A stretch of 64,000 nt of DNA from positions 744,001 to 808,000 of the forward strand of contig CAWFTP010000003.1 in NCBI GenBank assembly GCA_963818885.1. Direction: 5' to 3'. This DNA comes from DATFDN01 sp963818885. Lineage in GTDB: Bacteria > Pseudomonadota > Alphaproteobacteria > Acetobacterales > Acetobacteraceae. The position numbers were made by a program, and so were the translations under genes. Shown piece after piece: positions 25,758-34,693 of this stretch. Position 1 is the first letter of the stretch. Each line of letters begins with the position of its first letter. The notes below the pieces were generated by a model. That model worked only from the letters and a program-made list of their open reading frames with translations. It did no database searches and had not been told where the DNA came from.

Positions 25758-25983
25758 TCCACGCCTTCACGATCAGTTCGCGCCTTGCCTCCACGTCGCG
25801 GACGAGCTGCGTTTGCTCACGCGCCGTAAAGCCCGCGCTATACGCGATCCGGACCTTGGGAAACAGCCAGAGCTTCGCCTGACACCCACGCCTACGAGCA
25901 TGTACGTGGACGGGCTCCCGCGGGTCCCCTTCGTTGGAGAAAAAGAAGAAACGCGCATTATCATTCCTGAATACAGTCGGCAC
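25741..25983 (-). CDS. DUF4160 domain-containing protein
   Basis: Intact 80-residue protein beginning MPTVFRNDNARFFFFSNEG, followed by the family motif EPVHVHARRRGCQAKLWL and the helical ending ELIVKAWNDHFG. It is the first gene of a three-gene cassette with DUF2442 and a nucleotidyltransferase, inserted between ispG and hisS. Role unknown; a toxin-antitoxin function with DUF2442 is a reasonable guess. Local base composition is a little less GC-rich than the flanking housekeeping genes. Confidence 0.85.
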   Translation of the reverse strand: MPTVFRNDNARFFFFSNEGDPREPVHVHARRRGCQAKLWLFPKVRIAYSAGFTAREQTQLVRDVEARRELIVKAWNDHFG

Positions 25984-26085
25984 GAAATACCTCGCGGCGG
26001 ATAGCTTCCACTCAAAAATGCAACTGCAATCAACCTATCCGCCGCGATGACTCACAAACAAAAGCTACCTGCCTGACAGCCCGCT

Positions 26086-27210
26086 TCACTCCGCCGCGAT
26101 CTTCTCCGCCTCCCCCACCGCCTTCAGCTCGGCGGCCTTCGCCTCCACCAGCTCGACGATGTGGTCGATCATCTTGGCGGCCTCGATCGTGTGGTCGGTT
26201 TTGCCGGCGGCATAAACCATGTGCTTGCCGGCGCCGCCCCCGGTCACGCCGAGATCGGTCATCAGTGCCTCGCCCGGGCCGTTCACCACGCAGCCGATGA
26301 TCGAGAGCGTGATCGGGACCTCGATATGGGCCAGCCGATCCTCGAGCGTCCGCACCGTCTCGATCACGTTGAAACCCTGGCGCGCGCAGGACGGGCAGGA
26401 GATGACCTTCACCCCGCGATTGCGGATGCCGAGGGTCTTCAGCATGTCCCAGCCGACCCGCACCTCTTCCTCCGGTTCGTCGGAGAGCGAGACGCGCAGC
26501 GTGTCGCCGATCCCGGCCCATAGCAGCGACCCTAGCCCGATCGAGGACTTCACCGTGCCCATGCGCCGCCCGCCCGCCTCGGTGATGCCGATATGCAGCG
26601 GGTGATCGCAGACCTCGGCGAGCTGCTGATAGGCGGCGACCGCGAGGAACACGTCGGACGCCTTCACGCTGATCTTGAAGTCGTGGAAGTCGTGCTGTTG
26701 CAGGATGTTGGCGTGATAGAGCGCGCTCTCGACCAGCGCCTCCGGGTTGGGTTCGCCGTATTTCTCCAGCAGATGCTTCTCCAGGCTGCCGGCGTTGACG
26801 CCGATCCGCATGGAGCAGCCGTGATCGCGTGCCGCCTTGACGACCTCCTTCACCCGCTCGTCGCTGCCGATATTCCCCGGATTGATGCGCAGGCAGGCCG
26901 CCCCGCTCTCCGCCGCCTCGATCGCACGGCGGTAGTGAAAGTGGATGTCGGCGACGATCGGCACGTCGACCTGCGGCACGATCTCCTTCAGCGCGAGCGC
27001 GCTCTCCCGATCCGGGCAGGAAACACGGACAATGTCCGCGCCGGCCGCCTGGGCACGGCGGATCTGCGCCACCGTTGCCGGAACGTCATGGGTCAGCGTG
27101 TTGGTCATCGTCTGCACGCTGATCGGCGCGCCGTCGCCCACCGGCACGCGCCCGACATAGATGCGGCGGGAGGCGCGGCGATCGATCTGCTGGTACGGCC
27201 GATAATTCAT
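26086..27210 (-). CDS. ispG: 4-hydroxy-3-methylbut-2-enyl-diphosphate synthase
   Basis: Intact 374-residue enzyme of the non-mevalonate (MEP) isoprenoid pathway, converting MEcPP to HMBPP with a [4Fe-4S] cluster. Landmarks: VQTMTNTLTHDVPATVAQI, DIVRVSCPD, PIVADIHFHYRRAI, LRINPGNIG and the C-terminal cluster ligands in ISCPSCARQGFNVIE plus GCVVNGPGEA. The cytosolic enzyme uses reduced ferredoxin or flavodoxin. It lies 56 bases behind the RodZ-like gene on the same strand, a pairing seen in related bacteria. Confidence 0.96.
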   Translation of the reverse strand: MNYRPYQQIDRRASRRIYVGRVPVGDGAPISVQTMTNTLTHDVPATVAQIRRAQAAGADIVRVSCPDRESALALKEIVPQVDVPIVADIHFHYRRAIEAAESGAACLRINPGNIGSDERVKEVVKAARDHGCSMRIGVNAGSLEKHLLEKYGEPNPEALVESALYHANILQQHDFHDFKISVKASDVFLAVAAYQQLAEVCDHPLHIGITEAGGRRMGTVKSSIGLGSLLWAGIGDTLRVSLSDEPEEEVRVGWDMLKTLGIRNRGVKVISCPSCARQGFNVIETVRTLEDRLAHIEVPITLSIIGCVVNGPGEALMTDLGVTGGGAGKHMVYAAGKTDHTIEAAKMIDHIVELVEAKAAELKAVGEAEKIAAE

Positions 27211-27266
27211 GCGTTCACCCCGGGGTCGCTGCGTCTCTTCAGTATGGGAACCGTTGCGCCGGCGCG

Positions 27267-28287
27267 CTAGCGTGACGCGGACATGTCATCGTTGGCCGCG
27301 GCCGAGCTGGCGGCCTTGCCGGATGCCGGGTGCTCCGGCTCGGCGTCGAGTGGCAGGTCGCGCCGCACCGCTCCCATCGGCCCAAGCACGGCGCCAGGAA
27401 CGCCGTCGACCACCAGCAGCGTTCCGCCCGGCATTGCCGGTGGTCAGCACGAGGTCGGGCTCCGCCGGCACCGGCCAGGACTCCCCCGCGTGCAGGATGC
27501 GGCTCAGCAGGATCGGGCCGCTCTTCTGGCGGACCTGCAGCCAGGCATCCGCGCTCGCCCGAATGGCGAGATGCGGGGCTGGCTGCGGCGTCGCCGCTGC
27601 GGCCGAGCCGGGCGAGACGTTTCCTGGCGGCGGCTCGCCCGCATAGGCCATGGTGGGCGTATGGTCGGCAGGTACCGAGGGTGGCATCGCGACGGCGATG
27701 TCCGGTTTCGCGGCCGGCGCGGGAGGTGCCGGCGCCGGCGGAGGCGTCGGATCGGCGAGCGGGGCGAGATGCGCCGGGACCGGCGTGACGGTTTCGGGCG
27801 GCAACCGCCCCTCGCCGGAGAGCCGGTACCAGCCGGCATAGGCGCCGACGGCCAGCACCACCGCGATCAGCGCCGCGGCGCCCGCCGGCAGGCCTCGTTC
27901 AGCGGGCGGGGCGGGAAATTCGAGCTCGGGCTTGCGGTCCAGCACTGCGGCCTCCGCTTTGAAGCGGGCCGCCATCGCCTCGGGATCGAGCCCGAGCGCC
28001 TCAGCGTAGTTGCGCAGGAACGCCAGCGCGTAGGCGGTGCCGGGCAGATCCGCAACCCGCCCCTCTTCGAGCGCATGCAGATAAGCGGGACGGATGCGCA
28101 GCGCAGCGGCGATCTCCTCGACCGACGGTCCGAGCCGCAAACGGGCCCGGACCAACTCGGCGCCGAGTTGCGGCGCTTCCGGCTCGGCAACCGCGCCTGG
28201 CGAAGTCCCGGTCGATGTCTGCCCGCGGTCCTGCAATCGGCAGCCCTGATCAGCGTTCTGAGGTAAGTCGCGAGGAAGATTAGCCAT
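27267..28287 (-). CDS. RodZ-like protein: helix-turn-helix, one membrane helix, DUF4115 (frameshift near the end)
   Basis: About 340 residues. The cytosolic N-terminal HTH_25 domain reads LRLGPSVEEIAAALRIRPAYLHALEEGR and LPGTAYALAFLRNYAEALGLD (markers RIRPAYLHALE, GTAYALAFLRNY). One membrane helix (GAAALIAVVLAVGAYAGWYRL) leads into a long Pro/Ala-rich periplasmic linker and the C-terminal DUF4115 domain (SADAWLQVRQKSGPILLSRIL, then DLVLTTGNAG). A one-base shift near 27435 is needed to continue DUF4115; the corrected frame stops at TAG 27267-27269. Domain order matches RodZ, which links MreB to the cell wall machinery. Confidence 0.82.
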
Positions 28288-28444
28288 GTGGCGGTCCGCC
28301 GCCCATACACCAATGCGCGTCGGGCTGCCAGGGGCCGAGCGCGCGCGATCGTGGTTGCCGGCGCGCAACACCGGCGGGTGACACAGGCGCCACACGCATG
28401 CACAATAAAGACATAGGTTCAATTGATTATCTGATATATATAAC

Positions 28445-30707
28445 CTAAATTGGCAATCCCTGTTCTCGCGCCCAGGTTGTGAGCGGCTCGCGCAAGCTGG
28501 ACGCGCCGGCGGCCGAGCGGCGCAGCGCCGCGAGCACCGGACGGAACCCCTCCAGATCGAGCTGCGCCAGCATCGCCTTGACCGGCAGCACGCCCGTCGC
28601 CGGCATTGACAGCGTATCGAGGCCCAGTCCGACCAGCGTCATCGCTTCCAGCGGGCCGTCCCGCCGCCTCCCCGCAGAGCGAGATCGCCACCCCCCGTTC
28701 GTCGCGCGCGGCGGCGGCGGCCGCCGCTAGGAGCTGCTCGAGCAGGTCGAGCACCGGCGGAGACAGCAGATCGTAGCGCCCCGACAATGCCGGCACGCCA
28801 CGATCGGCGGCGAACAGGAACTGCATGAGGTCGTTCGAGCCGACGGAGACGAAATCTGCCGATTTCAGCAGCTGCGGGAGCTGCCAGAGCAGCGCCGGCA
28901 CCTCCAGCATCGTGCCCACGGACAGGCGCTCCGGCGCTGGTTGCACGCGGCAGGCCTCGGCGCGAAGCAGCGCGCTCGCGGCGCGGAACTCGGCCACCGT
29001 CGCGACCATCGGGAACATCACCGAAAGCGGGCGTCCCGCCGCCGCCAGCAGCAATGCGCGAAGCTGGCGGCGCAGCACGGCGGGGCGATCGAGGCCCACT
29101 CGCAGGGAGCGCCAGCCCATCGCCGGGTTCTCCTCCTCCGGTGCCTCCTCGCCCGGCATCATTTTGTCGGCTCCGAGATCGAGAGTCCGGAACACCACCG
29201 GCCGATCTCCTGCCGCGTCCATCACGCGCGCGTAGAGCGCCGCCTGATCGGCCACAGGGGGAATGGCGCCGCGCGCGAGCATGGCGATCTCGGTGCGGAA
29301 CAGCCCGATCCCATCGGCGCCGGTCGCGTCGAGCTGCCCCAGCTCCAGCGCGAGACCCAGATTGAGCATCACTTGCACCCGTGTCCCGTCCACGGTCCGC
29401 GCCGGGCGGTCGCGCAGCCCCGCCCAGCCCGCCTCCCGCAGGCTCCGTGTCTCGAGATCGCGCGCGTAGGCCGCCCGAACTTCGGCGTCCGGGCGCAGGA
29501 TCAGCGTGCCCTCGGTGCCGTCGAGCACCGCCTCCTCGCCGGTCTCGGCCGCCGCGACGGCGCCGCGCACGCCACCCAGCGCCGGCAAGCCGAGAGCGCG
29601 CGCGACGATGGCGGCGTGCCCGGCGGGCGTGCCCTCCTCGATCGCGAGACCGGCGATGCCACGCCCGTGCCACTCGAGCAGTTCCGCCGGGCCGAGGCGC
29701 CTTGCCAGCAGGATGGCGCCCGCCGGGACCTGCCCGCGCGCGCCGTCCCCCTCCAGCTCGGAGAGTAGCCGCCCGGCGAGGTCCTCGAGATCGGCAAGAC
29801 GCTCGCGCAGATACGGGTCGGCGAGGCGGCGCATCCTGTCGTGCAGCTCGCTTCCGACCCGTGCGACCGCGGCTTCCGCCGACAAGCCGGCGCGGATCTT
29901 CTCCTCGGCCCGACGCAGCCAGCCGGCATCGGCGGCGAGGAGCCGGTATGCCTCTAAGACCTCGCGAGAGGCGCCTCCGTCACCCGTCGCGCCGTCCGCC
30001 TGCACGGCGATCAGTTCGTCGAGTTCGCGCTGCATCCGGTCGAAGGCAGCGTGCAGCCGCTCAGCCTCCGCGGCCGGATCATCGGCGAGCAGGCGGCGCG
30101 CAACCCGGCGCACCCGGTGCAGCACCACGGGACCCACGGCGATGCCGCCGACGAGCGGGATTGCCCGGAACACGTGCGGGACGGTGCCGCCCAGCCCCTC
30201 GTCGGGCGCATCGCTCGCGCCCATGGCGGCGAGCAGCTCGGCGAGGAGCATCGCCACCGTCTCCAGCTCCTCGACCTCCTCCTCGGTATACTGGCGCGGC
30301 ACCCGGTTCTGCACGGCGACCACGCCGAGCGTGCGTCCGGCGCGCCGCACCGGGACGGCAAGCATGGAGGTGAACGGCTCCTCCCCGGTCTCCGGCCGGT
30401 AGGCGAAGGCGGGATGGTTCTGCGCGTCCGGCAGGTTCATCACCTGGCCGCCCGCCGCGCACAGCCCGACGATACCCTCGCCGACCCGCAGCCTGGTCCG
30501 GCCGATCGCCGCCGGGTTGAGGCCATGCGTCGCGACCAGCTCGAGGATATCGCCCGGCCGGCGCACATAGGCCGAGCAGACCTCGGTGACCAACTCGGAC
30601 GCCATGAGCTCGACGAGTTCGGAAAGCGGCGCCGCGCCGCGCGCCATCAGGTCGCGCAAGCGCGCGAGCAGGCGGCGCGGCGAGACGACCCCCTCAGGCA
30701 CCGGCAT
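28445..30707 (-). CDS. ptsP: Phosphoenolpyruvate-protein phosphotransferase of the nitrogen PTS (frameshift near the end)
   Basis: Enzyme I-Ntr, about 754 residues. An N-terminal GAF domain (about 15-160, LRVGEGIVGLCAAGG) precedes the EI domain: helical part, the swivelling domain with phosphorylatable His in EEGTPAGHAAIVARALG, and the PEP-binding barrel with GIGLFRTEIAMLARG, MFPMVATVAEF and SVGSNDLMQFLFAADRG. After SLCGEAAG a one-base shift near 28665 is needed to reach GLGLDTLSMPATGVLPVKAML and the true stop at 28445. It starts a phosphorelay to NPr and EIIA-Ntr, which are not in the window, and typically senses glutamine through the GAF domain. Overlaps the preceding gene by 14 bp. Confidence 0.92.
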
Positions 30708-31725
30708 CGGCGAGCTCGCGCCGGCGCGCGAGCGCGGCAGCCGCCTGCTCCAGGAGTTCCGCGATGATCGTCGCGACCGGCTGCTCGGCGATCACCATAC
30801 CGACAGACTGGCCGGCCATCACCGAGCCACCCTCGACGTCACCCTCGATCACCGCGCGGCGCAGGGCGCCCGCCCAGAAATGCTCGATGTCGAGCTGCGC
30901 CGCCTCGCGCCCGACCTCGCCCGCGAGGAAGCGGCGGATCGTCTCGGCCTGGAACTCGATGAAGCGGCGGGTGCCGTCATTGACCAGGCCACGCACCGGG
31001 ATCACCGGAAAGCGCGGGTCGAGCTGCACCGTCGGCACCGCATCGCGCGCGCTCGCCCGGATGAATGCCTGCTTGAAGCGCGGATGGGCGATCGATTCCG
31101 TCGCCGCGGCGAAGCGCGAGCCGAGCTGCGCGCCCGAGGCGCCCATCTCCAGATAGGCGAGGATCGCCTCGCCGCGCCCGAGGCCGCCCGCGACGAAGAC
31201 GGGAACCTCACGCAGATGCGGCAAGATTTCCTGCGCGAGCACGGTGAGCGAGACCGGCCCGATATGTCCGCCCGCCTCCGAGCCCTCGATCACCAGCGCA
31301 TCGGCGCCGAGGCGGACCAAGCGGCGCGCGAGCACCAGCGCCGGTGCGAAGGCCATCAGCCTGGCGCCGCCGTCCTTGATCGCGCGCACCGCGCCTGCGC
31401 TCGGCACGCCGCCCGCCAGCACGACGTGCGACACGCCGGCGCGCAGGCACACCGCGATCAGCTCGTCGAGCGCCGGGTGCATGGTGATCAGGTTCACGCC
31501 GAACGGCGCGCCGGTCAGCGCCTGCGTCGCGTGGATCTCGGCTTCGAGCTGGTCGGGGTTCATCGCCCCGCAAGCGATCACGCCAAAGCCGCCCGCGTTG
31601 GAGATCGCGGCGACGAGGTGGTGCTCGCTCACCCAGCTCATCGCCCCGCCCATGATCGCGTAGCGGCACCCGAGGAAGCGCGTTCCCCGCTCCCACAGCG
31701 CGTCGAGGATGGCGACCTCAGTCAT
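30694..31725 (-). CDS. Nitronate monooxygenase/2-nitropropane dioxygenase family protein
   Basis: Intact 343-residue FMN-dependent TIM-barrel protein. The family motifs are AIMGGAMSWVSEHHLVAAISNAGGFGVIACG (markers GGAMSWVS and SNAGGFGVIA), APFGVNLI, the phosphate-binding IEGSEAGGHIGPV and FVAGGLGRGEAILAYLEMGASGAQLGSRF (marker AGGLGRGEA). Proteins like this oxidise alkyl nitronates, or are FabK-like enoyl reductases; the catalytic His of class I NMOs may be the one in EAGGH. It is encoded between lysC and ptsP with overlaps of 8 and 14 bp, so all three are one transcription unit. Confidence 0.88.
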   Translation of the reverse strand: MTEVAILDALWERGTRFLGCRYAIMGGAMSWVSEHHLVAAISNAGGFGVIACGAMNPDQLEAEIHATQALTGAPFGVNLITMHPALDELIAVCLRAGVSHVVLAGGVPSAGAVRAIKDGGARLMAFAPALVLARRLVRLGADALVIEGSEAGGHIGPVSLTVLAQEILPHLREVPVFVAGGLGRGEAILAYLEMGASGAQLGSRFAAATESIAHPRFKQAFIRASARDAVPTVQLDPRFPVIPVRGLVNDGTRRFIEFQAETIRRFLAGEVGREAAQLDIEHFWAGALRRAVIEGDVEGGSVMAGQSVGMVIAEQPVATIIAELLEQAAAALARRRELADAGA

Positions 31726-32932
31726 CGAGTCCGTACGCCGTGTGCAGGGATCGCACCGCGAGCTCGGTGTATTCGGCGGCGATCAGCACGCTCACCTTGA
31801 TCTCGCTCGTGGAGATGACCTGGATATTGATCGCCTTGTCGGCGAGCGCCTGAAACATGGTGTTGGCGACGCCCGCATGGCTGCGCATCCCCACACCCAC
31901 CACGCTGATCTTGGCGACGTTGGGATCGGCGAGGATCTCGGCGTACCCTACCTGCGCGCGCACCGAATCGAGCGCGGCGCGGGCACGCGGCAGGTCGGCC
32001 GAGCCCACCGTGAAGGTCAGGTCGGTGGTGCCGTCGGCGGAGACGTTCTGCACGATCATGTCGACATTCACGTTCTGGTCGGACAGCGCGCCGAACAGCG
32101 CGGCGGCGATGCCGGGCCGGTCGGGCACGCGCTTGACGGTGATCTTCGCCTCGTCGCGCGAATAGGCGATGCCGGCGACGTTCTGCTTCTCCACGATCTC
32201 GTCCTCATCCACCACCAGGGTTCCGGGCACGTCCTCGAAGCTCGACAGCACCTGCACGCGCACCCGTTCGTTCATCGCCAGCTCGACGCTGCGCGTCTGC
32301 AGGACCTTGGCGCCGACCGACGCCAGTTCCAGCATCTCCTCATAGGCGATCTTGTCGAGCTTGCGCGCCCTGGCCACGATCCGCGGGTCGGTCGTATAGA
32401 TACCATCGACGTCGGTATAGATGTCGCACCGTTCGGCCTTCAGCCCGGCGGCGAGCGCGACCGCGGAGGTATCCGACCCGCCGCGCCCCAAGGTGGTGAT
32501 CCGCCCGTCCGGGCCGAGGCCCTGAAAGCCCGCGACCACCGCGACCTGCCCCGCCCGCAGCCGCGCGATCAGCGCCTCCGCCTCGATTCCGGTGATGCGC
32601 GCGGTGCCGTGCGCGGCGTCGGTGCGGATCGGGATCTGCCAGCCCTGCCAGGAGCGCGCCTCCACGCCCAGCTCATGCAAGGCGATCGACAGCAGGCCGG
32701 TGGTGACCTGCTCCCCGGTCGCGACCACCGCGTCGTATTCGCGCGCATCGTGCAGCGGTGCCAACTCGCGACACCAGGCGATGAGCTGGTTGGTCACGCC
32801 CGCCATCGCCGAGACGATCACCGCGACCTCGTGACCCGCGTCGACCGCGCGCCTGACGCGCGCCGCGACGTTGCGGATGCGGTCGAGGTCGGCGACGGAC
32901 GTGCCGCCGAACTTCATGACGATGCGGGCCAT
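31718..32932 (-). CDS. lysC: Aspartate kinase
   Basis: Intact 404-residue enzyme phosphorylating aspartate, the first step to lysine, threonine and methionine. The kinase domain has MARIVMKFGGTSVADLDRI (marker KFGGTSVAD), VVAGFQGLGPDGRITTLGRGGSDTSAVALA (marker TLGRGGSDTSA) and CDIYTDVDGIYTTDPR. Two C-terminal ACT domains (about 265-404, GIAAALFGALSDQNVNVDMI and NIQVISTSEIKVSVLI) provide feedback control by lysine and/or threonine. I chose the ATG at 32932 as the usual family start; an in-frame ATG at 32959 is possible. It heads the minus-strand operon and is divergent from ubiG. Confidence 0.95.
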   Translation of the reverse strand: MARIVMKFGGTSVADLDRIRNVAARVRRAVDAGHEVAVIVSAMAGVTNQLIAWCRELAPLHDAREYDAVVATGEQVTTGLLSIALHELGVEARSWQGWQIPIRTDAAHGTARITGIEAEALIARLRAGQVAVVAGFQGLGPDGRITTLGRGGSDTSAVALAAGLKAERCDIYTDVDGIYTTDPRIVARARKLDKIAYEEMLELASVGAKVLQTRSVELAMNERVRVQVLSSFEDVPGTLVVDEDEIVEKQNVAGIAYSRDEAKITVKRVPDRPGIAAALFGALSDQNVNVDMIVQNVSADGTTDLTFTVGSADLPRARAALDSVRAQVGYAEILADPNVAKISVVGVGMRSHAGVANTMFQALADKAINIQVISTSEIKVSVLIAAEYTELAVRSLHTAYGLDD

Positions 32933-33038
32933 GCGGGAGAGAGCCTCTGCCAGGGTCATCGCGGGGTGCGCGCTGGGCGCCCCCTGTGGTCTTCGTGGGC
33001 GCGGCGCACACATACTTGGCGGAGAGGCAGGGGGCAAC

Positions 33039-33770
33039 ATGGCGAGCACGGTTTCGCGCGCGGACGTGGCGCGGTTCGATGCGATGGCGGAGCGCTGGTG
33101 GGACAAGCACGGCCCGATGCGCGCCCTGCACCGGATGAACCCGGCGCGGATCGGTTGGATCGCGGAACGGATCGCGCGGGCATTTCCCGGCCGGGCGGGC
33201 CTGCACGTGCTGGATGTCGGCTGTGGCGCCGGGCTCGCCGCCGAGGCGCTGGCACGGCGGGGCTTCGACGTGCTGGGGATCGACGCCGCCCCGGATGCGA
33301 TCGCCGCCGCCGCGGCGCATGCATCCGGCGCGGGGCTTGCGCTCGCCTACCGGGTCGCGGCACCGGAGGATTTGGGCGATGAGGGACTGCGCTTTCCGGT
33401 CATCACGGCGCTCGAGGTGATCGAGCACGTCCCTGATCCCGCGCTCTTCCTGCGCACGCTCGCCGGGTTGCTGGAGCCGGAGGGGCTGCTCGTGCTCTCG
33501 ACCCTCAACCGTACGGCGCTCTCCTTCGCCGCCGCGAAGATCGGCGCCGAGTACGTGCTGCGCTGGCTGCCCATCGGCACGCATGACTGGCGCCGCTTCC
33601 TGACCCCGGCGGAGCTTGCCGCGTCACTGCGCCAGGCGGGACTGCGGGTGACCGACCTCACGGGCCTGGGGATGGATCCGGTGCGCGGAGGTTGGCGGAC
33701 CGGCGGGAGCACGGCGGTGAACTACATGATGGCGGCGCGGGGAGCCGGTTCCCCGTCAAGATTGACATAG
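33039..33770 (+). CDS. ubiG: Ubiquinone biosynthesis O-methyltransferase
   Basis: Intact 243-residue SAM-dependent methyltransferase that carries out both O-methylations in ubiquinone synthesis. The UbiG-specific start VARFDAMAERWWDKHGPMRALHRMNPARI (markers FDAMAERWWD, LHRMNPARI), the SAM motif VLDVGCGAGLAAEALARRG, ALEVIEHVPDP and the UbiG ending LRVTDLTGLGMDPVRGGWR with NYMM are all present. The ATG at 33039 has an AGGGGG ribosome-binding site. Divergent from lysC, as in many alphaproteobacteria. Confidence 0.95.
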   Translation: MASTVSRADVARFDAMAERWWDKHGPMRALHRMNPARIGWIAERIARAFPGRAGLHVLDVGCGAGLAAEALARRGFDVLGIDAAPDAIAAAAAHASGAGLALAYRVAAPEDLGDEGLRFPVITALEVIEHVPDPALFLRTLAGLLEPEGLLVLSTLNRTALSFAAAKIGAEYVLRWLPIGTHDWRRFLTPAELAASLRQAGLRVTDLTGLGMDPVRGGWRTGGSTAVNYMMAARGAGSPSRLT

Positions 33771-33783
33771 AGTCGCACGCGCG

Positions 33784-33799
33784 ATATGTCATGACATAT
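33784..33799. promoter_or_regulatory. Operator palindrome of the vapBC module
   Basis: ATATGTCA at 33784-33791 is followed directly by its exact reverse complement TGACATAT at 33792-33799: a perfect 16-bp palindrome, strikingly AT-rich for this genome. Its last two bases are the A and T of the vapB start codon. RHH antitoxins bind such palindromes, so this is the likely site where VapB or VapBC represses its own operon, blocking both transcription and ribosome access. Confidence 0.7.
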
Positions 33800-34064
33800 G
33801 ACTGAGAGAACGACCGTTCGCCTTCCCGACGACCTCCTCCGGCGCGCCAAGCGCAAGGCGGCGGCTGAGAGCCGGTCGTTAACCGCGTTGATCGAGGACG
33901 GATTGCGCCGTGTCCTGAACGACCGTGCATCGGTGGACAAGGTCCGCCGAATCCTGCCGCCGGTGAGCACGGCGACCGGAGGGCTCATGCCGGGAATCGA
34001 CCTGGACGACACGGCCGCGCTGCAGGAGCTGGAGGATCTGGATCGCGCCGGGCAGATGAAGTGA
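33798..34064 (+). CDS. vapB: VapB-type antitoxin with ribbon-helix-helix fold
   Basis: Intact 88-residue protein. The N-terminal RHH DNA-binding domain reads RTTVRLPDDLLRRAKRKAAAE and SRSLTALIEDGLRRVL (about residues 3-42); the C-terminal tail (GGLMPGIDLDDTAALQELED) is acidic and likely wraps the toxin. The next gene starts with GTG overlapping this stop (GTGA), the standard coupling of an antitoxin-toxin pair. A palindromic operator overlaps its start codon. Confidence 0.9.
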   Translation: MTERTTVRLPDDLLRRAKRKAAAESRSLTALIEDGLRRVLNDRASVDKVRRILPPVSTATGGLMPGIDLDDTAALQELEDLDRAGQMK

Positions 34065-34489
34065 TCCTGGCCGACGTCAATGTGCTGATCTATGCGTTTC
34101 GCGAGGACACGCCGCATCACCGGGTTTGCAAACATTGGCTTGATGAGATCGTTTCCGGGGATTCGCGGTTCGGCGTTTCTCCGCTCGTCCTGGCGGCCGT
34201 TGCGCGGATCACGACCAATCCGCGAGTGTTTCGGCATCCCAGTTCGCTCACGGAGGTCTTCGCCTACTGTGACAATCTCCTGCGCCAGCCGAATCGCGAG
34301 CTCGTCCAGCCCGGCGAGCGGCACTGGGCGATCTTCGCTCGGCTCTGCGCCGAGAGCTCCACGAAAGGACCGCGCGTAACCGATGCCTGGTTCGCCGCCC
34401 TCGCGATCGAGCATGCCTGTACGTGGATCACGTACGATCGCGATTACGCCCGCTTCCCGGGATTGAGTTGGCAGGAGCCGGCCATATGA
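34061..34489 (+). CDS. vapC: VapC-type PIN-domain toxin ribonuclease
   Basis: Intact 142-residue PIN-domain protein starting with GTG. The acidic metal-binding residues are seen as Asp5 in ILADVNVLIYAF, the Asp of VTDAWFAALAIEH and the Asp residues of TYDRDYARFPGL. The second PIN acidic position is not obvious in SPLVLAAVARITTNPRVF, but that pattern is normal for the TIGR00028-like subfamily. Expected to cut specific RNAs (often tRNA) when VapB is lost. Confidence 0.9.
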   Translation: MILADVNVLIYAFREDTPHHRVCKHWLDEIVSGDSRFGVSPLVLAAVARITTNPRVFRHPSSLTEVFAYCDNLLRQPNRELVQPGERHWAIFARLCAESSTKGPRVTDAWFAALAIEHACTWITYDRDYARFPGLSWQEPAI

Positions 34490-34693
34490 TCCCGGGCGCT
34501 CGATGCACCGCATCGAAGGGACGGACATATGACTGCACCTGACCATATCGCCGGAACCGCCTTGAAAACCCTTTGCACGCGGGGGCCGTCCACATATGGT
34601 GTTCGCAGTTCGCCAGTTTTGATCATATCGATCTTACGACCTATGCCGTGCGGGAGCTATCATCGCTTCGTGCTACGCCCGACGAGAGGGAAA

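Noticed and set aside
32932..33039. Riboswitch (lysine type) upstream of lysC
   Set aside because: Only about 106 bases lie between lysC and ubiG, too short for a lysine riboswitch, and no matching conserved elements are visible.
31709..33382. A 557-codon plus-strand frame across lysC
   Set aside because: It is antisense to the complete aspartate kinase gene and then out of frame with ubiG; composition is His/Arg/Asp-rich shadow typical of high-GC DNA.
34501..34515. Hairpin CGATGC-ACC-GCATCG after vapC as a terminator
   Set aside because: Only a 6-bp stem with a 3-base loop and no T-run follows, so it is not convincing.
34529..34693. Upstream extension of the PEP-CTERM protein from ATG at 34529
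   Set aside because: The extension has no signal-peptide character, while the Met at 34694 begins one and has a ribosome-binding site.
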